A stretch of DNA of 64,000 bases from Stenotrophomonas rhizophila (GTDB lineage Bacteria; Pseudomonadota; Gammaproteobacteria; Xanthomonadales; Xanthomonadaceae): positions 124,001 through 188,000 of the forward strand of contig NZ_CP007597.1 in NCBI RefSeq assembly GCF_000661955.1, written 5' to 3'. Position 1 is the first letter of the stretch; the number at the start of each line of letters is the position of its first letter. Shown here in pieces: positions 30,949 to 41,939 of the stretch. The notes under the pieces are model-generated. The model did not search any database. It saw only the letters and a list, made by a program, of their open reading frames with translations, and was not told the DNA's origin. The translations under genes and the position numbers were made by a program.

Positions 30949-31866
30949 ATGATCATTCGTCCCCGCCCCCACGGCTGGCAATTGCTGTACATCCTGCGCG
31001 GCTCCATCGTTCCGGCGGTGGCGCCCAAGGTGCTGGCGATCCTGGTGCTGGCCATTGCCGTGGCCGCCTTCGCCGAGGTCTGGCACCCGCCGGGCATCGA
31101 ACGCGTCTCGGTGGCGCCGTTCACCCTGCTCGGCCTGGTCCTGTCGATCTTTCTGAGCTTCCGCAACAACGCCTGCTTCGAGCGCTGGTGGGAAGGCCGC
31201 AAGTTGTGGGGCCAGCTGGTCTACGAATCGCGCAGCCTGGCGCGGCTGTGCAGCGCTTTGCTGGCAGACGACGCGCCGCGCCGGGATCGCATCTGCCGGC
31301 TCGGGATCGGGTTTGCCCATGCGCTGGCGGCCAAGCTGCGCGGCGGTGACGCCGCGTTGGCCGCGCTGCCCTGGGTGGCCGAGCACGACCACGCCCGCTT
31401 CGGCGCGCGCCTCAACGCGCCCGACCAGCTGCTGGCGATGATCGCCGCCGACCTGGCCGAGCCGCTACGTGCCGGTCGCCTCGACCCGATCCTGTACGCC
31501 CAGTTCGAGACCCGCCTGCACGCGATGTCCAGCATCCAGGCCGGTTGCGAGCGGATCCTGTCCACCCCGCTGCCGTTCGCCTACACCCTGCTGCTGCACC
31601 GCTGCGCGTGGATGTTCTGCGTGCTGCTGCCGTTCGGCCTGGCCAGTTCGCTGGGCTGGGCCACCCCGGTGGTGTCGGCGGTGCTGGCCTACGCCTTCTT
31701 CGGGCTGGACCAGCTGGGCGAAGAGATGGAAGAGCCGTTCGGGCTGGAGCCCAACGACCTGCCGCTGGACGCGCTGGTGCGCACCATCGAAATCGACCTG
31801 CTCGACAGCCTTGGCGTGGACCCGCTGCCCGCGCCGCTGCAACCGCATCGTTACCTGCTGCAGTAA
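30949..31866 (+). CDS. Bestrophin-like channel protein (UPF0187/YneE)
   Basis: 305 aa. Bestrophin family members form pentameric ion channels; bacterial homologues can be cation-selective. Begins MIIRPRPHGWQLLYILRGSI, then helix 1 VLAILVLAIAVAAFA and helix 2 FTLLGLVLSIFLSFRNNACFERWWEGRKLWG, which contains the family signature FRNNxxxxRWWEGRKxWG. Two further helices follow at about 205-250 and FGLDQLGEEMEEPFGLEPNDLPL closes the channel region, a hallmark of the family. Upstream in-frame starts would add a non-family extension. Confidence 0.9.
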   Translation: MIIRPRPHGWQLLYILRGSIVPAVAPKVLAILVLAIAVAAFAEVWHPPGIERVSVAPFTLLGLVLSIFLSFRNNACFERWWEGRKLWGQLVYESRSLARLCSALLADDAPRRDRICRLGIGFAHALAAKLRGGDAALAALPWVAEHDHARFGARLNAPDQLLAMIAADLAEPLRAGRLDPILYAQFETRLHAMSSIQAGCERILSTPLPFAYTLLLHRCAWMFCVLLPFGLASSLGWATPVVSAVLAYAFFGLDQLGEEMEEPFGLEPNDLPLDALVRTIEIDLLDSLGVDPLPAPLQPHRYLLQ

Positions 31867-32895
<1,029 letters not shown>

Positions 32896-32923
32896 CAATA
32901 CGCGCCACTACGCCGACAGGACG

Positions 32924-33199
32924 ATGACGATGCAGACGATGGGATGGGTCCAATGGGTGACCTGGGGCACCGGAGTGGTGGTGTTCGCGGCGGTGATCGG
33001 GCTGGTCATCCGCGGCGTGCTGCGCGCGGCCAAGCGCCCGCCGGAACAGCCGTCCGCCGCCGCCCGGGTGGCGCGTGAGGCGCAGCTGTCGCCCGAACTG
33101 CAGGCGCAGCTGGCCGCGTTGAACCAGCGCAAGGATCACGGCGACATCAGCGAAGCGGAGTACGAACGGCAGCGCGCCGCGCTGCTGGCGTCGCGCTGA
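32924..33199 (+). CDS. Small membrane protein with SHOCT-like C-terminus
   Basis: 91 aa. An N-terminal membrane helix (about 12-30, TWGTGVVVFAAVIGLVIRGV), a linker, and a C-terminal short helical pair LAALNQRKDHGDISEAEYERQRAALL that matches the SHOCT pattern (L..L...G.IteeEYe..K..LL). Likely cotranscribed with hemB (28-base gap). Function unknown. Confidence 0.75.
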   Translation: MTMQTMGWVQWVTWGTGVVVFAAVIGLVIRGVLRAAKRPPEQPSAAARVAREAQLSPELQAQLAALNQRKDHGDISEAEYERQRAALLASR

Positions 33200-33214
33200 C
33201 CGCATCGATTCCCC

Positions 33215-34087
33215 TCAGCGGCACGCACCGCCCGGTGCGACCGGTGCCTTCATCCGGTACAGGTCCAGCCCGCCGGCACGCGGTGCGCGGGTCATGCCGG
33301 CCAGCACCAGCTCGCCCGGCTTGGCGGCATCCACCACCGGTGCGCCGGTCTGGCCATCGGCCGTGTTGAACGACAGCACCAGCGGCGTGGCCGGTTGGCG
33401 GTAGTCGCAGCCCACCACCCACACCTGCGCGTGCCCGCCGCTGACCCGGGTGAGGGCCAGTGCGCCGTCGTTGCCCAGCCACGCGCCCCCCAGTTCGTCG
33501 GCGGCGCTGTTGAGCGGGGCCGGCAGCGCGGCCACCGCGCCAAAGCCCTTGTCCTGCACGGCAGCCCGATACAGGTCGAAGCCGCCGCGGGTGCCGGTGC
33601 CATTGCGCGCGAACAGCAGCGCCTGGCCATCCGGGCGCAGGGCCGGGCGGCGCTCGTCGGCGGCGGTGTTGATCGTCACCGGCAGCGCCATCACCGGCCC
33701 GAAGCTGCCGTCGCCACGCACCGCCACGCTGTACAGGTCGAACCCGCCGCGCCCGCCGCTGCGGTTGGAGGCGAAGTACAGCCAGCGCCCGTCGTGGCTG
33801 AAGTAGGGGTCGGTTTCATCGCTGCCGGTGTTCAACGCCAGCGGCGTCGGGTCCTGCCAGCGTCCATCGCGCAGTGCCGCCTGCCACAGGTCCCAGCCGC
33901 CGGCACCGCCGGCGCGGTCGGAGGCCCACACGATGCGCTGGCCGTCCGGGGCTATCGTGGCCTGGGCCTCGTTGGCCTTGGTCGACACCACGCCCATGCC
34001 CTCGATGCCGAATTCGGAAAGCGCCATCGCCTGCGGCGTGGAGAGTAAACTGGCGCACAGCGCGAGCAGTGACAATGGAGTGCGCAT
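33215..34087 (-). CDS. Exported PD40/TolB-like beta-propeller protein
   Basis: 290 aa. Signal peptide [20 protein letters not shown]. Four PD40-type blades of the form '[28 protein letters not shown]' follow: [45 protein letters not shown] and a final [15 protein letters not shown] propeller with no attached enzymatic or peptidoglycan-binding domain, so most likely a binding protein. Ends only 15 bases from the convergent SHOCT gene and is divergent from aroE. Confidence 0.82.
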   Translation of the reverse strand: MRTPLSLLALCASLLSTPQAMALSEFGIEGMGVVSTKANEAQATIAPDGQRIVWASDRAGGAGGWDLWQAALRDGRWQDPTPLALNTGSDETDPYFSHDGRWLYFASNRSGGRGGFDLYSVAVRGDGSFGPVMALPVTINTAADERRPALRPDGQALLFARNGTGTRGGFDLYRAAVQDKGFGAVAALPAPLNSAADELGGAWLGNDGALALTRVSGGHAQVWVVGCDYRQPATPLVLSFNTADGQTGAPVVDAAKPGELVLAGMTRAPRAGGLDLYRMKAPVAPGGACR

Positions 34088-34141
34088 AGCCGCTTCCGTT
34101 GGGGGTTTGCGTTCCATTCTAGGCCCGGAGCAGACACACCC

Positions 34142-34987
34142 ATGACCGCCGATCGTTACGCCGTATTTGGCCAGCCCATCGCCCACTCGCAGTCGCCGCG
34201 CATCCACGCCGCGTTCGGCCGCCAGGAGGGCATCGCGCTGGACTACCGCGCCATCGAGGCCAGCCCGGACGCGTTCGCCGCCGCACTGGAGGCCTTCGCG
34301 GCCGAAGGCGGCGTGGGCGCCAACATCACCGCCCCGCACAAGGAAGCAGCGTTCGCGCTGTGCACCACGCTGACCTCGCGCGCGCGCCGCGCCGGCGCGG
34401 TCAACACCCTGCTGCGCAAGGGCGACCGCTGGCACGGCGACACCACCGATGGCATCGGCCTGGTGCGCGACCTCACCGACCGCCACGGCCTGGACCTGCG
34501 CGGCCGCCGCACCCTGCTGATCGGCGCGGGCGGATCGGCGCGCAGCGTCGCCCCGGCGCTGCTGGATGCCGGCATCCTGGAACTGGTGGTGGTCAACCGC
34601 ACCCCCGAGCGCGCCGATGCGCTGATCGACGCCATGGGCGAACCCGGCCGCGCCATCACCCGCTACTGGGAAGACATCCGCGAGCTGGGCGACTTCGAAC
34701 TGATCATCAACGCCACCTCGGCCGGGCGCGACCGCGCCAATGAATTCACCCTGCCGCTGGGGCTGGTCAACAGCATGACCACCGCGGTGGACCTCAACTA
34801 CGGCGAGGCCGCCATCGGCTTCACCGCGTGGGCGCGGTCGGCCGGCTGCCGCAACGTCGTCGACGGGCTGGGCATGCTGGTCGAGCAGGCCGCCGAGAGC
34901 TTCCTGCAGTGGCATGCAGTGCGCCCGCAGACCGACCCGGTGTACACCGAGCTGCGCGCCGAGCACGCGTTGGCCGGCGAGGACTGA
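34142..34987 (+). CDS. aroE: Shikimate dehydrogenase
   Basis: 281 aa. NADPH-dependent reduction of 3-dehydroshikimate in the aromatic amino acid pathway. Substrate-site residues appear in [18 protein letters not shown] and the catalytic Lys in [12 protein letters not shown] (Lys65). The NADP loop is [11 protein letters not shown] with [23 protein letters not shown] closes the enzyme. Translation probably continues into the next small gene four bases later. Confidence 0.95.
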   Translation: MTADRYAVFGQPIAHSQSPRIHAAFGRQEGIALDYRAIEASPDAFAAALEAFAAEGGVGANITAPHKEAAFALCTTLTSRARRAGAVNTLLRKGDRWHGDTTDGIGLVRDLTDRHGLDLRGRRTLLIGAGGSARSVAPALLDAGILELVVVNRTPERADALIDAMGEPGRAITRYWEDIRELGDFELIINATSAGRDRANEFTLPLGLVNSMTTAVDLNYGEAAIGFTAWARSAGCRNVVDGLGMLVEQAAESFLQWHAVRPQTDPVYTELRAEHALAGED

Positions 34988-34991
34988 GCCG

Positions 34992-35348
34992 ATGAACATG
35001 GAGCTGCTGATTTCCGTGCTGGGCATGACCGCCACGCGCCTGCCGATCCTGATTGCCCTGGCCGTCTCGGTGGTCTGGGTCATCGACACCCCGCGCACGG
35101 CCGTGCGTGACGTGGCGTTGTGGTCGCTGATCCTGCTGGCCGTGGCGACCGTGGCCGGGCTGGTGTTGAACCTGGTGCCGATGTGGATGGTGCAGCAGGG
35201 CAACTACGAGTCGATCCGCAGCCTGTCGATGTGGCTGGGCGTGGGCCACTTCGTGCTGGGCCTGCTCAATGCGGTCGGGGTGGTGCTGCTGGTGTGGGCC
35301 CTGACCCGCACGCTGCGTGCCCGCCACGCCACGGCGGCCGCTGGCTGA
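34992..35348 (+). CDS. Small membrane protein downstream of aroE
   Basis: 118 aa, three or four hydrophobic helices (PILIALAVSVVWVI; VALWSLILLAVATVAGLVLNLVP; VGHFVLGLLNAVGVVLLVWAL). Starts 4 bases after the aroE stop. Predicted inner membrane. No motif recognised. Confidence 0.65.
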   Translation: MNMELLISVLGMTATRLPILIALAVSVVWVIDTPRTAVRDVALWSLILLAVATVAGLVLNLVPMWMVQQGNYESIRSLSMWLGVGHFVLGLLNAVGVVLLVWALTRTLRARHATAAAG

Positions 35349-35423
35349 GGATCGGGCCGGCGTTCCGGCCCGACGTGCTGCGGGGTTTGCAGCAAAGCAA
35401 TTCACACACAAGGAGGTGGACCG

Positions 35424-35792
35424 ATGACGCTGTCTGATATGGGTGTGCTGTGGGGGCTGGTACTGCAGGGCGTGCTGTGGCTGGCCAAGCCGGGGGTGCT
35501 GATGCCGGTGCTGGGTCTGGTGGCGCTGGTGCTGCTGTTGCGGCGGCCCGCGCAGCCGGGGCGACGCCTTGGCCTATGGGCGGCGGGCGCGCTGCTGCTG
35601 GCTCCCGCAGTGGGGGTGCTGTGGGATGCCTCGCTGATCATGCTGATGTCCTTCATCAGCAGTGAGGTGTCGCTGGGTCTGTTGCTGGGCGCCTTCGGCT
35701 GGGCCCGGACGCTGTTGCTTGCCGCTGCCGTGGTGCTGCTTGGCAGGGCACTGCGGCAGGCGCTGGCAGGCTCTGCAGGAGAAGGCGCATGA
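35424..35792 (+). CDS. Small membrane protein, first of an overlapping pair
   Basis: 122 aa, about three helices (LMPVLGLVALVLLLRR; LLLAPAVGVLWDASLIMLMSF; TLLLAAAVVLLGRALRQALA). A strong AAGGAGG ribosome site. Its stop overlaps the next start by four bases. Function unknown; no similarity to known families noticed. Confidence 0.65.
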   Translation: MTLSDMGVLWGLVLQGVLWLAKPGVLMPVLGLVALVLLLRRPAQPGRRLGLWAAGALLLAPAVGVLWDASLIMLMSFISSEVSLGLLLGAFGWARTLLLAAAVVLLGRALRQALAGSAGEGA

Positions 35793-36106
35793 GTTCGCCG
35801 CTGTCGCTGTCCGGTCTGATGATGGTGGGGCCCATGCACATAGCGCAGCTGCTGCAGCACGTCACTGTGCTGGGGGTGGCGGTGCTGCTGCTGGTGACGT
35901 TGCGGCCGATCGTGCGGCGCCGCGGCGGGCGCATCGGTCTGGTCGGTGCCGCGTTGCTGTTGGGCGGCACGGCGCTGGACATCGTGCGGATCCTGCTGGC
36001 CCTGCTTTCCGGCAGTTCGGACGCCGTGGAGTCGCTGTACCTGGCACAGAGCACCGGGCTGATCGTGCTGGTCTGGGCCCTGCTGGCCGCGCTGCGTCGG
36101 CGCTGA
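35789..36106 (+). CDS. Small membrane protein, second of an overlapping pair
   Basis: 105 aa, three helices (HVTVLGVAVLLLVTL; LVGAALLLGGTALDIVRILLALL; STGLIVLVWALLAALRRR). ATGA overlap with the preceding gene implies coupled synthesis, and both resemble the 118-aa protein at 34992 in size and layout, so all three may be related. Confidence 0.65.
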   Translation: MSSPLSLSGLMMVGPMHIAQLLQHVTVLGVAVLLLVTLRPIVRRRGGRIGLVGAALLLGGTALDIVRILLALLSGSSDAVESLYLAQSTGLIVLVWALLAALRRR

Positions 36107-36245
36107 GGTCCCGGCCATGCGTGTCCCCGGTTGCTCCGGCACCGGACCTGCATCCCGGATCTGAACCGGCGCGGAAATCCGCGCCGGTCCCGACCCTCCG
36201 CTCGTGAGAAAATACCCGCCGTGATCCAGGCAGGTAGCTCTTGGC

Positions 36246-38348
36246 GTGACCGAAAAAGTTGAAGCCCCGCGTGCGCTGAACGACGACATGAAGGCCGCCA
36301 TCCGCGATGCCTACGCCAAGCTGCAGGCCAACACCCCCGGCTTCAGCACCCGGCGGTCGCAGAGCCAGATGATCGGCGTGGTCTCGCGTGCGCTGTCGCA
36401 CAGCGGCGGCGTCGGCGTGGTCGAAGCCCCCACCGGCGTGGGCAAGTCGCTGGGCTACCTCACCGCCGGGGTGCCGATCGCGCTGGCCACCAAAAAGAAG
36501 CTGGTGATCAGCACCGGCACGGTGGCCCTGCAGTCGCAGCTGTTCGAGCGCGACATCCCCAACTTCCTCAAGGCCACCGGCATCGAGGCCACGGTGGCCC
36601 TGGCCAAGGGCCGCACGCGCTACCTGTGCACGCGCAATGCCGCCGAAGCACATGGCGATGGCGCCCAGGAGGGCATGTTCGAGGACGAGCAGCCGCTGTT
36701 CGACCGGCCGTTGGCGCCGATCGAGATGGACCTGGCGCAGAAGCTGAGCAAGGACTTCCTGGAAGGGCGCTGGAATGGCGACCTCGACAACGCCCCGGAG
36801 ACCATCAGCAACACGCTGCGCTCGCGCATCACCACCCCGGCGTCCGGCTGCGCCGGGCGCAAGTGCGCCTATTCGGCGCAGTGCGCGGTGCTGCGCTCAC
36901 GCAACACCGTGCGCGAGGCGCAGATCGTGGTCACCAACCACGCGCTGTTGTTGTCGGCGCTGTCCATCGGTGAGAGCGACAACGGCCAGCCGCTGATCGC
37001 GCCGCCCTCGGACATGCTGCTGGTGCTCGACGAAGGCCACCATATCGGCAGCGTGGCCATCGACCAGGGCGCGGCCAGCCTGGCCCTGGACGAGATGGCC
37101 AAGCGCACCGGCCGCCTGCAGGTGCTCATCGCCGCGTCCTACCGCGCGGTGGACAAGGACAAGCTGGGCAACCTGCTGCCCAACGAGGCCATCGAGGCCG
37201 CGGCCAAGGTCAGCAAGCAGCTCAAGGCGTTCCGTGACGTCATCGACCGCAGCTGGCGCCCGGACCCGGCCGCCCAGGAGCCGATGTGGCGCGCCCCGAA
37301 CGGGCGCCTGCCGGACATCTGGATGGCCGACATCGAGGCCATCGCCGACGACACCCGCAGCCTGTTCAACTGGGCCCATGCCGCGCTGGCCCAAGTAGCC
37401 AAGGGCAAGCCCGAGGACGCCGCGCGCGAACGCCTGCAGCGCAACCTGGGCATGGCGCTGGAGATGATCGAGCAGCAGCACAACCTGTGGACGGCCTGGC
37501 GCCGCGAAGACAAGGAAGGCCAACCGCCGATGGCGCGCTGGATCACCCTGTCGCGCGACGGCGACCTGATCCTGCACGGGTCGCCGGTGTCGGCCGCGCA
37601 CGTGCTGCGCAAGCTGCTGTGGGACGAAGTGGACTCGGTGGTGATGACCTCGGCCACGCTTACCGGCGGCGGCGATTTCCAGTCGCTGGCGATCGACAAC
37701 GGCATTCCGGCCGAAGCCGAGATGGTGTCGCTGGCCTCGCCCTTCGACCTGCCCAACCAGGCCCAGCTGATCGTGCCCGCGTTCCCGGTCACCCCGGACG
37801 ACCGCGAGCGCCATCCCAAGGAAGTGGCCAAGTACCTGGTCAAGGAACTGGATTGGGGCAAGGGCAGCATCGTGCTGTTCACCTCGCGCTGGAAGATGGA
37901 AAAGGTGGCCGAGCTGATGCCCGCCGCGCAGCGCAAGCTGATGCTGGTGCAGGGCGAGGGCGCCAAGCAGAAGATGATCGACGAACACCTGCGGCGCACC
38001 GCTGCCGGCGAGGGCTCGGTGCTGTTCGGGCTGAACTCGTTCGGCGAAGGCCTGGACCTGCCCGGCGAGGCGTGCACCACGGTGGTGATCACCCAGGTAC
38101 CGTTCGCGGTGCCCACCGACCCGCAGACCTCCACGCTGAGCGAGTGGTTCGAAAGCCGTGGCCTGAACGCCTTCAACCTCATCGCGATCCCGCACGCGCT
38201 GCGCACGCTGACCCAGTTTTCCGGCCGCCTGATCCGCACGTCCACCGACACCGGCCGCGTGATCATCCTCGACTCGCGCCTGCTGACCCGCCGCTACGGC
38301 AAGCGCATCATCGACGCGTTGCCGCCGTTCAAGCGGGTGATCGGGTAG
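36246..38348 (+). CDS. dinG: ATP-dependent DNA helicase DinG
   Basis: 700 aa iron-sulfur 5'-3' helicase acting on R-loops and D-loops. Walker A EAPTGVGKSLGYL near 59-71. Fe-S cluster cysteines are RYLCTRN, SGCAGRKC and SAQCAVL, giving four cysteines in the expected spacing, and the DEGHH box (VLDEGHHIGS) follows. C-terminal motifs FGLNSFGEGLDLPGE and QFSGRLIRTSTDTGRV complete the XPD-like fold. GTG start with AGGTAG upstream. The SMAG-type hairpin at 38356 follows the stop. Confidence 0.95.
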   Translation: MTEKVEAPRALNDDMKAAIRDAYAKLQANTPGFSTRRSQSQMIGVVSRALSHSGGVGVVEAPTGVGKSLGYLTAGVPIALATKKKLVISTGTVALQSQLFERDIPNFLKATGIEATVALAKGRTRYLCTRNAAEAHGDGAQEGMFEDEQPLFDRPLAPIEMDLAQKLSKDFLEGRWNGDLDNAPETISNTLRSRITTPASGCAGRKCAYSAQCAVLRSRNTVREAQIVVTNHALLLSALSIGESDNGQPLIAPPSDMLLVLDEGHHIGSVAIDQGAASLALDEMAKRTGRLQVLIAASYRAVDKDKLGNLLPNEAIEAAAKVSKQLKAFRDVIDRSWRPDPAAQEPMWRAPNGRLPDIWMADIEAIADDTRSLFNWAHAALAQVAKGKPEDAARERLQRNLGMALEMIEQQHNLWTAWRREDKEGQPPMARWITLSRDGDLILHGSPVSAAHVLRKLLWDEVDSVVMTSATLTGGGDFQSLAIDNGIPAEAEMVSLASPFDLPNQAQLIVPAFPVTPDDRERHPKEVAKYLVKELDWGKGSIVLFTSRWKMEKVAELMPAAQRKLMLVQGEGAKQKMIDEHLRRTAAGEGSVLFGLNSFGEGLDLPGEACTTVVITQVPFAVPTDPQTSTLSEWFESRGLNAFNLIAIPHALRTLTQFSGRLIRTSTDTGRVIILDSRLLTRRYGKRIIDALPPFKRVIG

Positions 38349-38355
38349 GAAACCG

Positions 38356-38378
38356 GTAGAGCCACGCCATGCGTGGCT
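38356..38378 (+). repeat. GTAG palindrome after dinG
   Basis: GTAG + AGCCACGC-cat-GCGTGGCT. Convergent junction of dinG with the 199-aa secreted gene. Confidence 0.8.
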
Positions 38379-38409
38379 GCACGGCGTGACCCAGGTGCAC
38401 ACCCCGGCG

Positions 38410-39009
38410 TTACCCGCCCGGGGTGCGGCAGGCCATCCCGTAGGCATCGCGGTAGGGCTTGCCGAAGCAGCGGACAAAGGCATCCACCACGTCGAGGTTG
38501 GGCGGCCAGGCCACCTTCATCGTTTCGCCGCTGGGCAGGGTGAACGAAAAGAACCCGTCCTTGACGTTCGCCTCCGGGGGCGCCGGCACGGCTGCCAACG
38601 CCGCGCGGGCCGAAACCAGCGCAGGCTTGTTCTTCTCGATCAGCGCGATGCTGGCATCCACGTAGGGATTCCAGCCCCCGGCATCGGGGGCGGGCTTGTA
38701 GGTCTGGCGCATCAGCGCCACGGCCTGCGCATCCTGTCCGGCCTCCGCGCGCACCTGCGCTTCGTGCCAGATCAACGTGGTGTTGCCCGCAGCCTTGGGC
38801 TGCGCACGGTAGGCGGCAATCAGGTCCGCAGCGGGCAGCTGGCATCCCGGCTTCTCCGCCATCGGTCGCCAACCGCCGGTCAGGTCCTGGTCGAAGGCAT
38901 CCGGCGACAACGCCAGCAGCGCGGCCCGATCGACCACGCAGTCGTCGGCAAGAGCGGGAAGCGCAACGGCTGAAACGGCCAGTGCAAGCAGACAGCGAAC
39001 AGCACGCAT
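38410..39009 (-). CDS. Secreted protein of unknown function, paralogue A
   Basis: 199 aa. Signal peptide MRAVRCLLALAVSAVALPAL. Mature protein with Cys at DDCVVD, PGCQLP, VRCFG and MACRTP, a likely two-disulfide pattern. Conserved blocks: FDQDLTGGWRPM, ADLIAAYRAQ, LIWHEAQVRA, ALMRQTYKPAPDAGGWNPYVDASI and DVVDAFVRCFGKPYRDAY. It is a clear tandem duplicate of the next gene upstream. AAGGAGG 6 bases before the ATG at 39009 fixes the start. Function unknown. Confidence 0.8.
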   Translation of the reverse strand: MRAVRCLLALAVSAVALPALADDCVVDRAALLALSPDAFDQDLTGGWRPMAEKPGCQLPAADLIAAYRAQPKAAGNTTLIWHEAQVRAEAGQDAQAVALMRQTYKPAPDAGGWNPYVDASIALIEKNKPALVSARAALAAVPAPPEANVKDGFFSFTLPSGETMKVAWPPNLDVVDAFVRCFGKPYRDAYGMACRTPGG

Positions 39010-39077
39010 CGTCACCTCCTTGTGCAGAACCATCCCCGGAGTGTTTGCCAGCAGCGCGCATCGGGTCAAGCCGTTGC

Positions 39078-39668
39078 TCACTCCGACGCGGCCGGACACG
39101 CCTCATACGCCAACGCATACGGCTGGTACATGCAGCGCACCAACGCATCCACCACCGGCAAGCGCGGCGGCCAGGGCACCTGCTCGGCCTCCACCTGCAC
39201 CATCCCATTGCGGACCACGCGGCCCGGTGGCGGCGGCAGCGCGGCCAACCGCGCCCGCGCCTGCTTCAACGCGGGCAGGTCGTCGTCCAGGAAGGCGATG
39301 GTGGCGTCTACATAGGCATTCCAGCCGCCCACATCGGCGTGCGCGGGTTTGTAGGTGCTGCGCATCAGCGCGCTGGCCGGGTCGCGTTGCCCGCCCAGTG
39401 CGCGCAGCTGCGCCTCGCGCCAGATCAACGGCCGGTCACTGGTCGCCTTGGGCTGCTGGCGACGGTAGTCGGCGATGAGGTCGGCGGTCTCCAGCGAACA
39501 GCCCGGCCGGTCGGCCAGCGGCCGCCAGCCGGCATCCGGATCACCATCGAACACCTGCAGGGGCAGCGCCAGCACCGCGTCGCGGTTGGCCACGCTGCAA
39601 TCGGCCGCCAGCAGCGGAGCGGAAGCGCAGGACAGCGCAAGAAACATCAGGCATGCAGTCAGCCGCAT
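39078..39668 (-). CDS. Secreted protein of unknown function, paralogue B
   Basis: 196 aa. Signal peptide MRLTACLMFLALSCASAPLL. Shares with paralogue A the positions of all four Cys (ADCSVA, PGCSLE, VRCMY, EACPAA) and the blocks GWRPLADRPGC, LIWREAQLRA, LMRSTYKPAH..GGWNAYVDA and VVDALVRCMYQPYALAYEAC. The start at 39668 aligns with paralogue A; an in-frame ATG lies four codons upstream. The two genes are 68 bases apart and probably one transcript. Codon use is normal for the window. Confidence 0.8.
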   Translation of the reverse strand: MRLTACLMFLALSCASAPLLAADCSVANRDAVLALPLQVFDGDPDAGWRPLADRPGCSLETADLIADYRRQQPKATSDRPLIWREAQLRALGGQRDPASALMRSTYKPAHADVGGWNAYVDATIAFLDDDLPALKQARARLAALPPPPGRVVRNGMVQVEAEQVPWPPRLPVVDALVRCMYQPYALAYEACPAASE

Positions 39669-39761
39669 CGTCACGTCCATGTGTGAAGGACGCCAAGTAT
39701 GAAGGCTGCGTGCCGTTCCCGCATGGGCAACGGTCACCGTTGGCCATGCCAACGCGGATCG

Positions 39762-39859
39762 GTAGTGCCGGCCGCTGGCCGGCAGCCGCACACCCGTAGT
39801 GCCGGGCTCTGCCCGGCAGCACTTGTTTGGCTGGGGAGCCGGCCAGCGGCCGGCACTAC
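39762..39859. repeat. Cluster of three GTAG palindromes
   Basis: Forward GTAG + TGCCGGCC-gct-GGCCGGCA (39762), forward GTAG + TGCCGGGC-tct-GCCCGGCA (39796), and inverted GCCGGCC element ending CTAC (39856-39859). Two stem subtypes lie side by side, between ilvD and paralogue B. Confidence 0.83.
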
Positions 39860-39881
39860 CGGGGTGTGCGATAGATGCCGG

Positions 39882-41714
39882 TTACAGCTTGGACAAATCG
39901 CGCACCGCGCCCTTGTCGGCGCTGGTGGCCAGCAGCGCGTAGGCCTTCAGCGCGCCGGTGACCTTGCGCGGGCGTGCTTCGCGCGGCGCCCAGCCCAGCG
40001 CGTCCTGCGCGGTGCGGCGTGCGGCCAGCGTGGCGTCATCCACCAGCAGGTCGATGCGGCGCGCCGGGATGTCGATGCGGATGCGGTCGCCTTCCTGCAC
40101 CAGCCCGATCACCCCGCCGGCCGCGGCCTCGGGCGAGGCGTGGCCGATCGACAGCCCGGAGGTGCCGCCGGAAAAGCGCCCGTCGGTGAGCAGTGCGCAC
40201 TGCTTGCCCAGGCCTTTGGATTTCAGGTAGCTGGTCGGATACAGCATTTCCTGCATGCCCGGGCCCCCCTTCGGGCCCTCATAGCGGATCACCACCACGT
40301 CGCCGGCCACCACCTGATCGGCGAGGATGCCGGCCACCGCCGCGTCCTGGCTTTCGAACACGCGTGCGCGCCCTTCGAAGACGTGGATGGACTCATCCAC
40401 GCCGGCGGTCTTGACCACGCACCCGTCCACGGCCAGGTTGCCGCGCAGCACGGCCAGCCCGCCTTCGGCGGAGTAGGCATGGGCGACGCTGCGGATGCAG
40501 CCGTCGGCGCGGTCCACGTCCAGCGTGGGCCAGCGCGTGGCCTGGCTGAAGGCCACCTGGGTGGGAATGCCTGCCGGACCCGCACGGAAGAAGTCGTGCA
40601 CCTTTTCATCGTCGCTCACGGCCACATCCCAACGCGCGATCGCGTCGGCCAGGCTGCGGCTGTGCACGGTGGGCACGTCGGTATGCAGCAGCCCACCACG
40701 CGCCAGTTCGCCCAGGATGCCGTACACGCCGCCGGCGCGGTGCACGTCTTCCATGTGGTACTTCGGCGTGTTCGGGGCCACCTTGCACAGCTGCGGCACG
40801 CGCCGCGACAGCGCGTCGATGGCATGCAGGTCGAAGTCGACCTCCGCCTCCTGCGCGGCCGCCAGCAGGTGCAGGATGGTGTTGGTGGAGCCGCCCATGG
40901 CGATGTCCAGGGTCATCGCGTTTTCGAACGCGGCCACGCTGGCGATGGTGCGCGGCAGCGCGTTGGCGTCTTCGCCGCCGTACCAGCGATGGCACAGCTC
41001 CACGATCAGGCGCCCGGCACGACGGAACAGCTGCTCGCGGTCGGCGTGGGTGGCCAGCGTCGAGCCGTTGCCCGGCAGCGACAGCCCCAGTGCTTCGGTC
41101 AGGCAGTTCATCGAGTTGGCGGTGAACATGCCCGAACACGACCCGCAGGTGGGGCAGGCGCTGCGCTCGTACTCGGCGACCTTCTCGTCGCTGGCGCTTT
41201 CGTCGGCGGCAATCACCATCGCGTCCACCAGGTCCAGCTTGTGCTCGGACAAGCGGGTCTTGCCGGCTTCCATCGGGCCGCCGGACACGAACACCACCGG
41301 GATGTTCAGGCGCAACGCGGCCATCAGCATGCCGGGGGTGATCTTGTCGCAGTTGGAAATGCACACCAGCGCATCGGCGCAGTGCGCGTTGACCATGTAC
41401 TCCACCGAGTCGGCGATGATCTCGCGGCTCGGCAGCGAATACAGCATGCCGTCGTGGCCCATGGCGATGCCGTCATCCACCGCGATGGTGTTGAACTCCT
41501 TGGCCACGCCGCCCACCTGCTCGATCTCGCGCGCCACCAGCTGCCCCAGGTCCTTGAGGTGCACGTGGCCCGGCACGAACTGGGTGAAGGAGTTGGCGAT
41601 GGCGATGATCGGCTTGTGGAAGTCGCCATCGGTCATGCCGGTGGCGCGCCACAGGGCGCGGGCGCCGGCCATGTTGCGGCCGGCGGTGGAGGTGCGGGAG
41701 CGGTATTCAGGCAT
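39882..41714 (-). CDS. ilvD: Dihydroxy-acid dehydratase
   Basis: 610 aa. Converts 2,3-dihydroxy-3-methyl acids to 2-oxo acids in branched-chain amino acid synthesis, using an iron-sulfur cluster. Motifs: [28 protein letters not shown] and [19 protein letters not shown] (cluster cysteines). [16 protein letters not shown] and [21 protein letters not shown] (catalytic Ser region) follow. Length is as expected for the long (4Fe-4S) type. Start at ATG before PEYRSRTS; divergent from ygiB. Confidence 0.96.
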   Translation of the reverse strand: MPEYRSRTSTAGRNMAGARALWRATGMTDGDFHKPIIAIANSFTQFVPGHVHLKDLGQLVAREIEQVGGVAKEFNTIAVDDGIAMGHDGMLYSLPSREIIADSVEYMVNAHCADALVCISNCDKITPGMLMAALRLNIPVVFVSGGPMEAGKTRLSEHKLDLVDAMVIAADESASDEKVAEYERSACPTCGSCSGMFTANSMNCLTEALGLSLPGNGSTLATHADREQLFRRAGRLIVELCHRWYGGEDANALPRTIASVAAFENAMTLDIAMGGSTNTILHLLAAAQEAEVDFDLHAIDALSRRVPQLCKVAPNTPKYHMEDVHRAGGVYGILGELARGGLLHTDVPTVHSRSLADAIARWDVAVSDDEKVHDFFRAGPAGIPTQVAFSQATRWPTLDVDRADGCIRSVAHAYSAEGGLAVLRGNLAVDGCVVKTAGVDESIHVFEGRARVFESQDAAVAGILADQVVAGDVVVIRYEGPKGGPGMQEMLYPTSYLKSKGLGKQCALLTDGRFSGGTSGLSIGHASPEAAAGGVIGLVQEGDRIRIDIPARRIDLLVDDATLAARRTAQDALGWAPREARPRKVTGALKAYALLATSADKGAVRDLSKL

Positions 41715-41939
41715 GGTGGCTGGCAGGATCTGGCGGGCCGTGGGGGCGCGTTTCACCTCGATTCTGCCGAAAAATTCCGGTTGCGTTTGCAACCAAGCGC
41801 CCGCCGCCCGTAGCGATGGCGGGTCGCGTGGCGCGACGGATTTCTGAAATGCCATTCATCTTCCCGGCTTTGCCGGTTTTGGTTGTTCGGCCCGATGAGG
41901 CATGATTGAACCGATAACCGTACAAGGGGGCATGACGCC

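Noticed and set aside
39699..41813. Long open frame antisense to ilvD (about 704 codons)
   Set aside because: Translation is compositionally biased (Arg/His/Gly/Gln) with no domain; ilvD on the other strand is unmistakable.
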